Assembly (NCBI GenBank): GCA_024401355.1
Contig: JAKSLF010000024.1
Location: forward strand, 1-46,698
Length of the DNA: 46,698 bases
Direction: 5' to 3'
DNA from: Bacteroidales bacterium
GTDB taxonomy: Bacteria > Bacteroidota > Bacteroidia > Bacteroidales > Marinilabiliaceae
Below, one piece after another: positions 34,244-44,146 of the stretch. Position 1 is the first letter of the stretch, and each line of letters starts with the position of its first letter. The position numbers and the translations under genes are program-made. The notes beneath the pieces are model-generated. The model did no database searches. It was not told the DNA's origin and saw only the letters and a program-made list of their open reading frames with translations.

Positions 34244-35563
34244 ATGAGTTTCTTTAGTAAAATATTTGGCCATAAAAAGGCAGATAATGGACATAAGGCC
34301 AGTAACTATACAGAGGTCTCGGATTTCGTGACCGATAATCTTGTAGACCTTAAACGACTATTGTCAAGTACTGGATATAACGACAGGCATCGTCGATTGA
34401 CTGATTTGGCTGTTATGTGTGGTTGTCATGTCATGCTGCTTTGTCAGAAAATGACAGGACACGATAAGTATATGGTGATTGAAACATCGGACCGCAACTT
34501 TGCTGTGGAAGACCGTACGTTTTCGTGGCAGCATAGTCAGCCTGCAGCATCGTCTGATGCATCAACCATGCTTTTGAATCTGCCCTTCCCAAAAATAGGA
34601 GCAACAGGTTTTATCTCTGTGCCAATTAAGAATTCGAAAAATGTGCAGACAGGCATATTGTTGGGATTGTCGTTGAATACGATTGACAATATTGATGCGA
34701 AAACAAGATTGTTGCATCTGATGGCTCCACTTTTCGATCCGGAGATAGAGGTTGAAAAATTGCGACAAGGTAAGGCTCAGTATGAACAGCGAATAGTCTC
34801 TCTCCGTCAGAACATAGAGGTCATGACAAATGATTTGAAGATTGAAAAGGAGAAGTCTGCTGAGAATAAGGAGTTGAAATCAATATTCCTTACTAATTTG
34901 TCTCACGAGATACGTACTCCGATGAATGTCATAATGGGCTTTGTTGATTTATTGGAGACGACAGAAGATGAGAATGACAAGAAGGAGTTCACGGTAATTA
35001 TAAAACAGAATTGTGATACCTTGTTGAAGGTCATTGATAACTTGATTGAGATTTCCAAGCTTCAATCATCTTATATGTTCAAATCTTCTACGCCTGTTCA
35101 GTTGAATGATCTTCTTGACAACATTAAAAATCATACAATTGAAAAGCTTGCTTCATTAAGAAAGTCCAACATAAGTGTGGAAACTTCTTATGCTATGGAG
35201 ACTCCTAATGATACTATATGGAACAGTGAAGAGATTATAACCAAGACGCTGGATCAGTTGCTTGATAATGCATGTAAGTATACTGAAGAAGGTAAAATTG
35301 CATTTGGATATTCTTTTGATCATAAGGAAGCTATATTCTATGTCCGCGATACAGGATGTGGAATAAAGAACGGTGAAGAGGAAAAGATATTCAATATGTT
35401 CAGCGTTGTAGATAATTCGCTCACGCGCCAGATTACTGGTACAGGCATAGGTTTGGCTGTTGCCAAGAAATATGTAGAACTTGCTAATGGACGAGTGTGG
35501 TGTGATACAGGCTATAAAGGCGGTGCCTGCTTCTACTTTACAATTCCTACGGAAAAGTTATAA
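34244..35563 (+). CDS. Soluble sensor histidine kinase
   Basis: This 439-residue protein lacks any membrane segment. Residues about 20-165 form a GAF-like sensory region with a short coiled coil after it (about 175-210). The kinase core has the H box NLSHEIRTPMNVI (His about 224), N box LDQLLDNACKYTE, G1 RDTGCGIK and G2 TGTGIGLAVAKKY. Only a kinase is present, with no receiver domain here, so its partner regulator is elsewhere. The next gene, glgB, begins 18 bases later, suggesting cotranscription and maybe a link to carbon storage. Confidence 0.88.
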   Translation: MSFFSKIFGHKKADNGHKASNYTEVSDFVTDNLVDLKRLLSSTGYNDRHRRLTDLAVMCGCHVMLLCQKMTGHDKYMVIETSDRNFAVEDRTFSWQHSQPAASSDASTMLLNLPFPKIGATGFISVPIKNSKNVQTGILLGLSLNTIDNIDAKTRLLHLMAPLFDPEIEVEKLRQGKAQYEQRIVSLRQNIEVMTNDLKIEKEKSAENKELKSIFLTNLSHEIRTPMNVIMGFVDLLETTEDENDKKEFTVIIKQNCDTLLKVIDNLIEISKLQSSYMFKSSTPVQLNDLLDNIKNHTIEKLASLRKSNISVETSYAMETPNDTIWNSEEIITKTLDQLLDNACKYTEEGKIAFGYSFDHKEAIFYVRDTGCGIKNGEEEKIFNMFSVVDNSLTRQITGTGIGLAVAKKYVELANGRVWCDTGYKGGACFYFTIPTEKL

Positions 35564-35581
35564 TTTTTATAGTATGTCTTT

Positions 35582-37582
35582 ATGAACAGATTGCCAATAT
35601 ACAAGAGTGACTCGTGGTTGGAGCCGTATGCAAATATTATAGATGATCGTCATAAAAAGATATTGCGTCGAATAGAAGATATAAAGACGGACTTTGGATC
35701 GCTCAAGGAGTTCTCTACTGCATACAATTATTATGGACTTCATCGAGAAGGAAATGGTTGGGTGTTTAGGGAATGGGCTCCTAATGCGACAAGCATATAT
35801 ATTATTGGTGATTTTTCGGGATGGAAGGAATTGCCAGAATACGAGCTCAAACGTATAGAATATGGCAATTTTGAGATACACATGCCTGCTAATGCCCTTA
35901 AGCATCAGGACAAGTATAAGTTGTCTATTCATTGGAATGGAGGTCAGGGGGATAGACTTCCTGCATACGTGACTCGCGTTGTTCAGAATGAAGAGACAAA
36001 ATTATTTGATGCGCAGGTGTGGTGTCCTGATGAAGAATTTAAGTGGACCGACCAGAATTTCAAGCCTTCTGATGGCTCAAGACTGATATATGAAGCTCAT
36101 ATAGGAATGAGTGGAGAGTCTGAGGGCGTTGCTACGTATGACGATTTCCGTATTAATGTATTGCCTCATGTTGTTGAAACAGGATACAATACTTTGCAGT
36201 TGATGGCAATACAGGAGCACCCATATTATGGCAGTTTCGGATACCATGTAAGTAATTTCTTTGCAGCTTCATCTCGTTTCGGTACACCAGAGCAGTTGAA
36301 GCAGCTTATTGATGAAGCACATTCTAAGGGAATTGCTGTCATAATGGATATTGTCCATTCTCATGCAGTAAAGAATGAAAATGAGGGGTTGTCTAAGTTT
36401 GACGGAACGACCGATTTGTATTTTCATTATGGCGAACGAGGAAATCATCCAGCATGGGATAGCCGTTGTTTTAATTATGGGAAGATTGAGACGTTGCGTT
36501 TCTTGCTTAGTAATGACCGTTATTGGTTGGATGAGTATCATTTTGATGGATATAGATTTGATGGCGTGACGAGTATGCTCTATTATGATCATGGATTGGG
36601 TAAGGACTTTACTAGCTATTCTGATTATTTTAGGGCAAATGAAGATGAAGATGCAATAGTTTATTTGGCATTGGCCAATATTCTTATTCATGAAATAAAA
36701 CCATCTGCGATAACAATTGCCGAAGAAATGTCTGGATTCCCAGGCATAGCAGGAGATATAGATGCTGGTGGTTTAGGTTTTGACTATCGTCTGTCCATGG
36801 GAATTCCTGATTATTGGATCAAACTAATAAAGGAAACGTCTGATGAGAAGTGGCCAGTAGGAAAGATCTTTTATGAACTTCAGCTTCATCGTCCAGAGGA
36901 AAAGACTATTAATTATGTAGAAAGCCATGACCAGGCGTTGGTTGGAGATAAAACAGTCATTTTCCGTTTGCTTGATAAAGACATGTATACAGACATGAAT
37001 TGTGAGAGCATGAATATGAATGTTGATAGAGGAATGGCACTCCATAAAATGATACGTCTCGTAACATTGTTTACTTCATCAGGTGGATATCTTACCTTTA
37101 TGGGCAATGAATTTGGTCATCCTGAGTGGATAGATTTCCCGCGTGAAGGAAACGATTGGAGTTATAAATATGCTCGTCGTCAATGGAGTCTTGCTAAGGC
37201 TTATTATCTTCGTTATCATTATCTTCTAGATTTTGAAATTGAGATGCTGAAGTTGTTTAAGGAAGTGCCTCAGCCAAGTTATCCATATCGTCTATATGAT
37301 TACGATGAAACTCAGGTTCTTGCTTTCATGCGAGGCGATTTGCTTTTGGTATTTAATTTCAATCCGACAAATTCATATACCGATTATGGCATTCCAGCAC
37401 CTAAGGGGCGTTATAATATAGTGATGTCAACTGATGAGGGACGCTTTAATGGCTTTGATCGCAATGATATGTATTTTGTATTCTATACGCAACCAGAAGG
37501 TGACCATGATGTTCTTCACTTATATATTCCTGCTCGGTCAGCGATGGTGTTGAAAAAAAGAGATATAGTAAGAATTAGATAA
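35582..37582 (+). CDS. glgB: 1,4-alpha-glucan branching enzyme
   Basis: This 666-residue enzyme makes alpha-1,6 branches in glycogen. An N-terminal CBM48-type domain (FREWAPNATSIYIIGDFSGW) precedes a GH13 barrel. Catalytic acids are the Asp in YRFDGVTSMLYYDHG, the Glu in ITIAEEMSG, and the Asp in NYVESHDQALVGDK. The last segment, from about residue 570, is the all-beta C domain ending RSAMVLKKRD. The sequence is of the eukaryotic-like GH13_8 branch form, which occurs in Bacteroidetes. It follows the kinase by 18 bases and ends at a bidirectional terminator. Confidence 0.93.
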   Translation: MNRLPIYKSDSWLEPYANIIDDRHKKILRRIEDIKTDFGSLKEFSTAYNYYGLHREGNGWVFREWAPNATSIYIIGDFSGWKELPEYELKRIEYGNFEIHMPANALKHQDKYKLSIHWNGGQGDRLPAYVTRVVQNEETKLFDAQVWCPDEEFKWTDQNFKPSDGSRLIYEAHIGMSGESEGVATYDDFRINVLPHVVETGYNTLQLMAIQEHPYYGSFGYHVSNFFAASSRFGTPEQLKQLIDEAHSKGIAVIMDIVHSHAVKNENEGLSKFDGTTDLYFHYGERGNHPAWDSRCFNYGKIETLRFLLSNDRYWLDEYHFDGYRFDGVTSMLYYDHGLGKDFTSYSDYFRANEDEDAIVYLALANILIHEIKPSAITIAEEMSGFPGIAGDIDAGGLGFDYRLSMGIPDYWIKLIKETSDEKWPVGKIFYELQLHRPEEKTINYVESHDQALVGDKTVIFRLLDKDMYTDMNCESMNMNVDRGMALHKMIRLVTLFTSSGGYLTFMGNEFGHPEWIDFPREGNDWSYKYARRQWSLAKAYYLRYHYLLDFEIEMLKLFKEVPQPSYPYRLYDYDETQVLAFMRGDLLLVFNFNPTNSYTDYGIPAPKGRYNIVMSTDEGRFNGFDRNDMYFVFYTQPEGDHDVLHLYIPARSAMVLKKRDIVRIR

Positions 37583-37585
37583 AGG

Positions 37586-37618
37586 AAAAGCCTCGTGAAT
37601 TTACGAGGCTTTTATCTT
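37586..37618 (+). terminator. Bidirectional terminator between glgB and mltD
   Basis: A perfect 11-bp stem AAAAGCCTCGT / ACGAGGCTTTT (37586-37596 and 37603-37613) has a 6-base loop. T runs at one end and A runs at the other let it serve both convergent genes. It overlaps the stop codon of the minus-strand transglycosylase gene. Confidence 0.85.
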
Positions 37619-38764
37619 TTCTTGTGCTATAAAGAAATAGGGGGATATTTCTCTGTATTCCATTATTGTCAGTGCTTGCCCTATTTTTATATCTTTGGTC
37701 GTCATGTTGTTCCATTCCATTATCTGTTCTGCGGTAGTGTTGTATCGCATGGCTATTTTATGCAGATAATCGCCTTTTTGCACGATGTATGTACTTTTTA
37801 TTGCTTCGAGATTTTTGATGCCAAAATAGCCAGTTAGATCGGGTGCTGCATCTGGTTTGAGTTTGCTTTCATTTTTTATGTATCTACTTACGGCCGTTTT
37901 GGGCAATACGAGCATCATCGGCATATCATCGTATGGTATATAGTCTTTGATATACTGAGGGTTTAACTGTTGAAGGTTCTGTCGTTCAACACCTGTTGCT
38001 CGTGACAATTGGTCAAATGAAATGCTTAGGTTTACGTAGACCGTGTCGATATCCGCATGCTTGAATGTGGTTTGGTTTGGTACTATGTTGTGCATGTCAT
38101 AGTAGTTCATCACATAATTCACTGCTATAAATGCGGGTACGTATGCTTTCATTTCGTCGGTCATGTATGGCGCCAGTTCCCAAAAAGATTTTTTTCCTCC
38201 TGCTCTTTCTATGGCCTTCTGAACTGTCCCTATACCACCATTATATGCTGCTAGGGCCAATTGCCAGTCTTCTAGGTTTTGATATAAATATGCTAAGTAT
38301 CTGCATGCAGCATCTGTGGCCTTATATGGGTCGCATCTGTCATCTTCATAGCTTGTAACTTTTAGGTCTAGCATTAATCCTGCATGGTATAAAAACTGCC
38401 ATAATCCCATTGCACCTGATTTTGATTTGGCTTTAGGGTCCAATGCAGATTCTATTATTGCTAGATACTTTAGTTCCTGCGGCAAATTGTATTTGCTTAA
38501 ATACTCTTCAAATATTGGGAAGTATAGTTCTGATCTTCCAATAATGTTGGCTAGATGCTCTCTTCTGCGTTCTAGATATACGTCAATATATGCTCTTACT
38601 TGAGCGTTGTACTCAAGTTTTATTGGCGTTTGCTTGTCCAATTGAGCCATTCTGCTTTGGTATATATATTCCGGTATTTGTGGATTCCTGTTTTGGGCAT
38701 CCGAGATATCTGGAATTGTTATTATTGCAGATAGCAAAATACATATATACCATGCTGCTTTCAT
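37601..38764 (-). CDS. mltD: Membrane-bound lytic murein transglycosylase with LysM
   Basis: This 387-residue enzyme cleaves peptidoglycan glycan strands to anhydro products. A signal sequence (MKAAWYICILLSAIITIPDISDA) is followed by an SLT domain: catalytic Glu105 in LAIIESALDPKAKS, GAMGLWQF, and AAYNGGIGTVQKA. A C-terminal LysM domain (YIVQKGDYLHKIAMRYN...) binds peptidoglycan. Length is shorter than E. coli MltD because there is only one LysM. It is the last gene of a minus-strand operon headed by a sensor-like gene and containing RseP and a peptidase, 13 bases after rseP. Confidence 0.9.
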   Translation of the reverse strand: MKAAWYICILLSAIITIPDISDAQNRNPQIPEYIYQSRMAQLDKQTPIKLEYNAQVRAYIDVYLERRREHLANIIGRSELYFPIFEEYLSKYNLPQELKYLAIIESALDPKAKSKSGAMGLWQFLYHAGLMLDLKVTSYEDDRCDPYKATDAACRYLAYLYQNLEDWQLALAAYNGGIGTVQKAIERAGGKKSFWELAPYMTDEMKAYVPAFIAVNYVMNYYDMHNIVPNQTTFKHADIDTVYVNLSISFDQLSRATGVERQNLQQLNPQYIKDYIPYDDMPMMLVLPKTAVSRYIKNESKLKPDAAPDLTGYFGIKNLEAIKSTYIVQKGDYLHKIAMRYNTTAEQIMEWNNMTTKDIKIGQALTIMEYREISPYFFIAQEKIKAS

Positions 38765-38777
38765 GACGCTTGGCTTT

Positions 38778-40100
38778 TTATTCTCCCATTATGGCTCTGA
38801 AAATATCTCCTCCGTTGGCGTATAGCATCAATGCCAGCAAAATGATCATTCCTATTGTTTGCGCATATTCAAGAACTTTATCGCTTACTTTTCTACGTGT
38901 GATCATTTCGATTATAAGGAAAAAGACATGTCCACCATCAAGAGCTGGTATAGGAAGGGCATTAAGGACTGCAAGCATGATTGCTAAAAATGCAGTGTTA
39001 AACCAGAATGATTCCCAGTCCCATGTGGCTGGAAACAATTTGCCAATTGTTCCGAATCCGCCAATTTTTGTGGCACCTTCTTTTGTGAATAATAAAGGTA
39101 TTTGCTTTATATAGTTGCATAATAGCTCGTATCCTTTGTTGATGCCGGCAGGGAATGCTTCAAAAAAGCCATAATCTTTATGCTTGAGTTTTATCCATCG
39201 TGTCGGCTCGCAGTTCCCGATACCTATTTTGCTGTTGGCGTCCACATATACGTTTGTGGTGTCTACGGCTCCATTTCTTGCGTAGACTATACTGATTGTT
39301 GTGTCTTTGTAGTTGCTGATGACGTTTACAAATTCGTTGAACATCAGTGTCTGTTCATTGTTGATTCCGATTATACTGTCACCCTTGACCAGTCCACCAA
39401 GCTCTGCGCCCATTTGTGGCACAACTGTATCAATTACCACAGGAACTCGTACGGAGAACAATCCTTGTACATTATTGCTAAGTACAGTACGGAAAAATTC
39501 ATGAGGCATCTTGATGCTCGTCTCTTGACCGTCTCTGATGATGTCGATTACGCAAGAGTCTTCGAATAGTATCGGATTGGCAACTTCTTTGTATGTGTCA
39601 ATGTCTTTCCCATTAACGGCATATATTATGTCTCCATCCACAAATCCTGCTTCGTGCATGACTTCATGGAATTGTAATCCATATTGTGCTTCGTTAATTG
39701 GAATGTATGTTTCACCCCATGTGAATAATGTCGCCCAGAATATTAGTGGCGCTGTGATAAAGTTCACGATTACACCACCGAGCATTATAAATAGTCTTTG
39801 CCATGCGGGTTTTGCTCTGAATTCCCATGGCTGTACTGGCTGGTTCAGTTGTTCTGAGTCCATGGATTCGTCTATCATTCCTGATATTTTTACGTATCCA
39901 CCCAGTGGTAACCATCCTATGCCGTATTCAGTTTCTCCTTTTTTGAATTTGAAAATAGAGAACCATGGGTCAAAAAACAAATAGAATTTTTCTACCCTTG
40001 TTTTAAATAATTTAGCAAAGAAAAAATGTCCACCCTCGTGTGTGATGACAAGTATTGACAAACTAAGCAATACTTGTAGTATTCTAATGACAATATCCAT
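38778..40100 (-). CDS. rseP: Site-2 membrane zinc protease RseP
   Basis: This 440-residue inner-membrane protease cleaves anti-sigma factors or other membrane proteins within the bilayer. The zinc motif HExxH is HEGGH (residues 21-25) in the first membrane segment. The PDZ region lies in the middle, and the third ligand motif is LNALPIPALDGGH near the C-terminus. About four membrane segments are expected. It lies 24 bases after the peptidase gene and 13 before mltD. In many Bacteroidetes rseP follows dxr; that neighbour is absent here. Confidence 0.92.
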   Translation of the reverse strand: MDIVIRILQVLLSLSILVITHEGGHFFFAKLFKTRVEKFYLFFDPWFSIFKFKKGETEYGIGWLPLGGYVKISGMIDESMDSEQLNQPVQPWEFRAKPAWQRLFIMLGGVIVNFITAPLIFWATLFTWGETYIPINEAQYGLQFHEVMHEAGFVDGDIIYAVNGKDIDTYKEVANPILFEDSCVIDIIRDGQETSIKMPHEFFRTVLSNNVQGLFSVRVPVVIDTVVPQMGAELGGLVKGDSIIGINNEQTLMFNEFVNVISNYKDTTISIVYARNGAVDTTNVYVDANSKIGIGNCEPTRWIKLKHKDYGFFEAFPAGINKGYELLCNYIKQIPLLFTKEGATKIGGFGTIGKLFPATWDWESFWFNTAFLAIMLAVLNALPIPALDGGHVFFLIIEMITRRKVSDKVLEYAQTIGMIILLALMLYANGGDIFRAIMGE

Positions 40101-40124
40101 GTTGTTGTCTCTATTTGTTTTGTC

Positions 40125-42275
40125 TTATTCTACTATCTTTAATTCTTCTATAATGTTTCTTGCACCAGCATATTTGTCAATTACAAATAACACGTAACGA
40201 ATGTCTACATTGATACATTTTTGTAGCTTGTTCTCGAATGCTATATCACCGCTCATAGCTTCCCAGTTGCCATCAAATGCCAAACCTATTAATTCGCCAT
40301 TGCCATTTATAACAGGACTTCCGCTGTTTCCTCCTGTTATGTCGTTGTTTGAAGTGAAGCAGACATGCATTGTCCCGTCTTTGTCTGCATATCGTCCGTA
40401 ATCTTTTGCCTTATATAGATTCTTTAGTTTTGGATCAACTATAAATTCCCAGTTGTCTGGGTCTTCTTTCTCCATAACACCTTTTAATGTCGTGAAATGC
40501 TTGTAATGTACTGCGTCACTTGGTTCGTAATCTCCAACGGTTCCATAACTTAGTCGCATTGTGAAGTTTGCGTCAGAATAAAAGAGCTGTTCTTTGTTCA
40601 TCTCCATCAATCCTTTTATGAACAATCTGTTAAGGTTTTCGATGTTAATGCTATATTGTTCTCCCTTGTTATATGCATCTTGCAGTATTTCCATGATGGA
40701 GTTTACTGCTATATATGCCATGTCTTTTTCAATGGTCTTTTTATTAGGCTTTTGAAGGAATTTCATCAGTCTCTCTTCATTAGCAAATATGGACTTCTTA
40801 AAAAGATCTTCTGAGAATTTCTTGAATGACGATTTATATTTCTTATCTACTATCGTGAAATACGATGGCTGAAATCCTTTTATTTTTTTCTTATAATATT
40901 CACCAAGAGCCTCAACAACCTTCTTGTCTGTTTCTGCATTATAGTCATCATAGAAGCTTTTAGCTGCGCTTCTCAATGCTTCAGTCGCAGACTCTATTTG
41001 CCCTTGGTTGTTTTGTGCTAGTGCTGCAACAAGCATTTTCGCATTTTGTGCAAATCTGAATATCTCTGGTCCTGCCAATTGGCATTCATATAGATACTCC
41101 ATCGCTTCGAAATATGGGTGATAGTTGTTGTAGTTTTCTCTTAATTGGTCTAGTACATTACCATATTCTTTGCGTCTGTTTGCATCCTCTTTGGCCCATT
41201 GCTGGAACTCTTTCTCCAATGCCTCTTTCTTCTCAATTACATTATTCTTCTCGATGCCCTGGTTCATTCCGATGCTGTTTTTCCAGTAGTTCGAACTGTG
41301 GGCATATTTTGCGGCATACTGTATGTTGATCTTTTCTGATGCGAGCATAGCCTCTTGCCAAATGTCTTGCTTTATCCCTCTAGGTTCTATCATTGCCTGG
41401 TTTTCGACATACATTCTTTCTTTTATGCCTGTCGATGTCAAATATCTCTGTGTCGATCCTGGGAATCCTATTGTCATTGCATAGTCTCCAATTTCAGTTC
41501 CTTTAATGCTGATTGGAAGGTAATGCTTAGGCTTCAATGGCTTGTTGTCTGGACTATACATTGCAGGCTCGCCATTTTTATCTGCATATACCCTAAAGAT
41601 AGAGAAGTCTCCAGTATGCCTTGGCCACATCCAGTTGTCTGTGTCATGGCCAAATTTTCCTATTGACTCTGGTGGCGTACCAACAAGTCTAATGTCTCTA
41701 TATACTGAATATTCAATCAGAAAATACTGATTACCTCCATAGAACGGAACAACTATAGATTGGTGGAATTCATCCTTGAAATTTCTGTTGTTTATTTCAT
41801 ATATCTTGTCTTCGATAGCTAACGTCCTTTGTTCGTATGTCATGTCGTCCTTGACTACTGAGAGAACAGAATCTGTATAGTTTTCGAATTTTTCTACAAA
41901 TCTTACTGTCAAGCCATCTACAGGAAGGTCTTCTTCTGTCGATTTTGACCAATAACCATTTTTTAAGTAGTTATGTCCAATCCCCGATAGTTTTTGTATG
42001 GCATCATATCCGCAGTGGTGGTTTGTGAATATTAGGCCCTTGTCTGATACAATTTCACCAGTACATCCATTGCCAAATATGATTACTGCATCTTTTAGTG
42101 AACTCTTGTTTACACTATATATTTCTTCCGCAGTAAGTTTGCAGCCCTCTTCTTGCATTGTTTGCAAGTTCATCTTGTCTAGCATTGTGAGAATCCACAT
42201 GCCTTCGTCTGCTTTCGCTATATTTGATACGGACACTGATGCCGCTAATGCTATGCTTGCTATTATCTTGTTCAT
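40125..42275 (-). CDS. S46-family dipeptidyl-peptidase, DPP7 type
   Basis: This 716-residue periplasmic serine peptidase releases dipeptides from peptide N-termini. The signal sequence is MNKIIASIALAASVSVSNIAKA. Triad regions are visible: TNHHCGYDAI (His86/87), DTDNWMWPRHTGDFSIF (Asp), and GGNSGSPVIN (Ser651). The residue 18 after the serine is Gly669 (FDGNWEAM). In the Porphyromonas enzymes Gly at this place marks DPP7, with broad specificity for hydrophobic residues, and Arg marks DPP11, which prefers Asp/Glu. I infer DPP7. It follows the sensor-like gene by 21 bases. Confidence 0.92.
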   Translation of the reverse strand: MNKIIASIALAASVSVSNIAKADEGMWILTMLDKMNLQTMQEEGCKLTAEEIYSVNKSSLKDAVIIFGNGCTGEIVSDKGLIFTNHHCGYDAIQKLSGIGHNYLKNGYWSKSTEEDLPVDGLTVRFVEKFENYTDSVLSVVKDDMTYEQRTLAIEDKIYEINNRNFKDEFHQSIVVPFYGGNQYFLIEYSVYRDIRLVGTPPESIGKFGHDTDNWMWPRHTGDFSIFRVYADKNGEPAMYSPDNKPLKPKHYLPISIKGTEIGDYAMTIGFPGSTQRYLTSTGIKERMYVENQAMIEPRGIKQDIWQEAMLASEKINIQYAAKYAHSSNYWKNSIGMNQGIEKNNVIEKKEALEKEFQQWAKEDANRRKEYGNVLDQLRENYNNYHPYFEAMEYLYECQLAGPEIFRFAQNAKMLVAALAQNNQGQIESATEALRSAAKSFYDDYNAETDKKVVEALGEYYKKKIKGFQPSYFTIVDKKYKSSFKKFSEDLFKKSIFANEERLMKFLQKPNKKTIEKDMAYIAVNSIMEILQDAYNKGEQYSINIENLNRLFIKGLMEMNKEQLFYSDANFTMRLSYGTVGDYEPSDAVHYKHFTTLKGVMEKEDPDNWEFIVDPKLKNLYKAKDYGRYADKDGTMHVCFTSNNDITGGNSGSPVINGNGELIGLAFDGNWEAMSGDIAFENKLQKCINVDIRYVLFVIDKYAGARNIIEELKIVE

Positions 42276-42296
42276 TTTTGTCCTTTTTGGAGTTTG

Positions 42297-44027
42297 TTAC
42301 TTGCGCTGACCAATGGCTAACGTTTCTTCTATTATATTTATTATTTCTTTTGCTGTAGTTTCTTCGCTAATCTTACCATCAATTTTATTTGTAAGGTCTC
42401 CCATATACGTCTCCTTGTCAATGTCTTTTACAATGGCAAATATCGGTACACCTGGTCCGTCTCCAAATTCTATTTCCCTGATGGCCCTTATCATAAGATG
42501 TCCTTCGACGTTTTTGTCCGACATGTCTACTATTACAAAATCAAACTTCCCGTTTTCGTATGTCTTGATTCCGAGTTTCGAATGAGGAGCGGTTATTACA
42601 TCTTTTACTTTGTTCTGCATGCCTTCGCAGATGTTCTTGCAGTAGTCGCTATTGCCGCTTACAATCAAAACTCTTGCGTCTTCTGTCTTTACGGTTGGTT
42701 CTACTGGTGTATATTCCAAACTCATGTCCAGATCCTTGTCAGTGTTCTGGTTTATCACTACATCCTTGAATGGCAATGTGAATTCGATTTGCAATGATTC
42801 GTCATTGGCAATTTCAACTGTGAATTCACCACCGGCGGCCTGGACCAAACGTTGTGTCGAGTCAAGCTGAAGCTGGTACAACAACTTTGATTCTGAGGTC
42901 GATAGGTCTCTGTGGTCAAGGTGAATCTGTTTCTCTGACATAATGGAGAAACACAGAGTCAGATTGTCTGCATTTATGTCGTTCATTGAAACAGCCACTT
43001 TCATTGGCGTCGATGTAAGCTTGAATTTCCTGTCAAGTGCTTCAAATGAAAGCAGGAATATCTGCCTTGTCAATTGGCTGTTACCCAATACCGTTTGTGG
43101 CACTTCTGGTGACATGCTGACTGAATGTATGTTATTACCCTTGTCTGTCTTCGAACCAAACAGAAGTAACACATTGGAAACAAGGTTGTAGATATTAAAT
43201 GTGATTTCTTCCTTTTGGATTGGTTTGATGTCCAATTCCGATGCATTAGCTATGCTCTCAACTGTGTCTATCAGTGTCTCTGATGATATTTTCATGTTCG
43301 CCACCAACTCTCTCTGATTAACATTGAGGCGTTCGTGCGATAGTATATGCGCAGCTGTGTTTATGTTCTTTAGTTGTGATTTTATGTTGTCTGAAAGGTC
43401 TTTTATAAGCTCTGTCTTTATGCCTAAGGCTTCGTTCAGCTGTCCGACTTCTGTTATGCGGTCATATATCAGAGAGGATAATCCGCGTATGGCAAAGTAG
43501 TATGTGAATATACTTACAAACTGGACAGAGAATATTGCAAACACATCCATTGTCGTATATTTGAATGTGAAAGGAAGTACACCAGTCAAACATAGCGAAC
43601 TATATACTCCAGTTATTATCATTTGTATTAATGACAATGCTATGCCCAGTCTTCTTCCGTGCAGAATTATCGCAATGAAAGGGTACATCAACATTGAGAT
43701 GGCTGCAGAACCTAGTGTGCTGCCATTTATGAACGATGCAATAAATTGTGCAAAAATGACAACTCTGTCTATTGCTGTGATTATTGTGTTCCTCTGATAT
43801 ATGTAGTGTGATAGGAAATGGCAAATGAATAGAATGCAAAACACCATGTTCGACAGTGTCATTGCTATATTCTCTATTAGTAGTGCATGCGTTCCGCTGA
43901 TGATGCAGTGCACGAGGAGCATGAAGTTTACTACATTCGAAAACGAAACCTCAAAGTTTTCCTCTGCCGCTAAATCTTCATCGTTAGATACGGCAAACAT
44001 TATTAATAACCGGTTGATCAGTCTCAT
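42297..44027 (-). CDS. Degenerate hybrid sensor kinase-like membrane protein
   Basis: This 576-residue protein has about six membrane segments (residues 30-180), then a dimerisation-like helix, an ATPase-like region and a receiver-like domain. The H-box position reads LSDNIKSQLKNI (about 211-222), where the histidine of SHE-type motifs should be; it is Asp. The ATPase part lacks clear N, G1 and G2 boxes. The receiver-like domain (about 450-570) starts VLIVSGN, without the usual acidic pair, although VDMSD has the Asp of the phosphorylation site. It is therefore probably a pseudo-kinase that senses or scaffolds without phosphotransfer. It heads the operon of DPP7, RseP and MltD. Confidence 0.75.
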   Translation of the reverse strand: MRLINRLLIMFAVSNDEDLAAEENFEVSFSNVVNFMLLVHCIISGTHALLIENIAMTLSNMVFCILFICHFLSHYIYQRNTIITAIDRVVIFAQFIASFINGSTLGSAAISMLMYPFIAIILHGRRLGIALSLIQMIITGVYSSLCLTGVLPFTFKYTTMDVFAIFSVQFVSIFTYYFAIRGLSSLIYDRITEVGQLNEALGIKTELIKDLSDNIKSQLKNINTAAHILSHERLNVNQRELVANMKISSETLIDTVESIANASELDIKPIQKEEITFNIYNLVSNVLLLFGSKTDKGNNIHSVSMSPEVPQTVLGNSQLTRQIFLLSFEALDRKFKLTSTPMKVAVSMNDINADNLTLCFSIMSEKQIHLDHRDLSTSESKLLYQLQLDSTQRLVQAAGGEFTVEIANDESLQIEFTLPFKDVVINQNTDKDLDMSLEYTPVEPTVKTEDARVLIVSGNSDYCKNICEGMQNKVKDVITAPHSKLGIKTYENGKFDFVIVDMSDKNVEGHLMIRAIREIEFGDGPGVPIFAIVKDIDKETYMGDLTNKIDGKISEETTAKEIINIIEETLAIGQRK

Positions 44028-44062
44028 CTGAATGTATTATTTCCTATATGCATATTTATTGG

Positions 44063-44093
44063 CAAATGTACTACTATTTACCGAAATATGCAA
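44063..44093 (-). promoter_or_regulatory. Promoter of the pseudo-kinase/DPP7/RseP/MltD operon
   Basis: Minus-strand TACATTTG (44070-44063) is preceded by TTG (44093-44091) with a 20-base spacer. It lies between the tRNA gene and the start at 44027, so the operon is independent of the tRNA promoter. Confidence 0.7.
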
Positions 44094-44146
44094 AATTGCT
44101 GTCAAATATATAAAAAAAGAGAACCAACTTTTCATTGATTCTCCTG

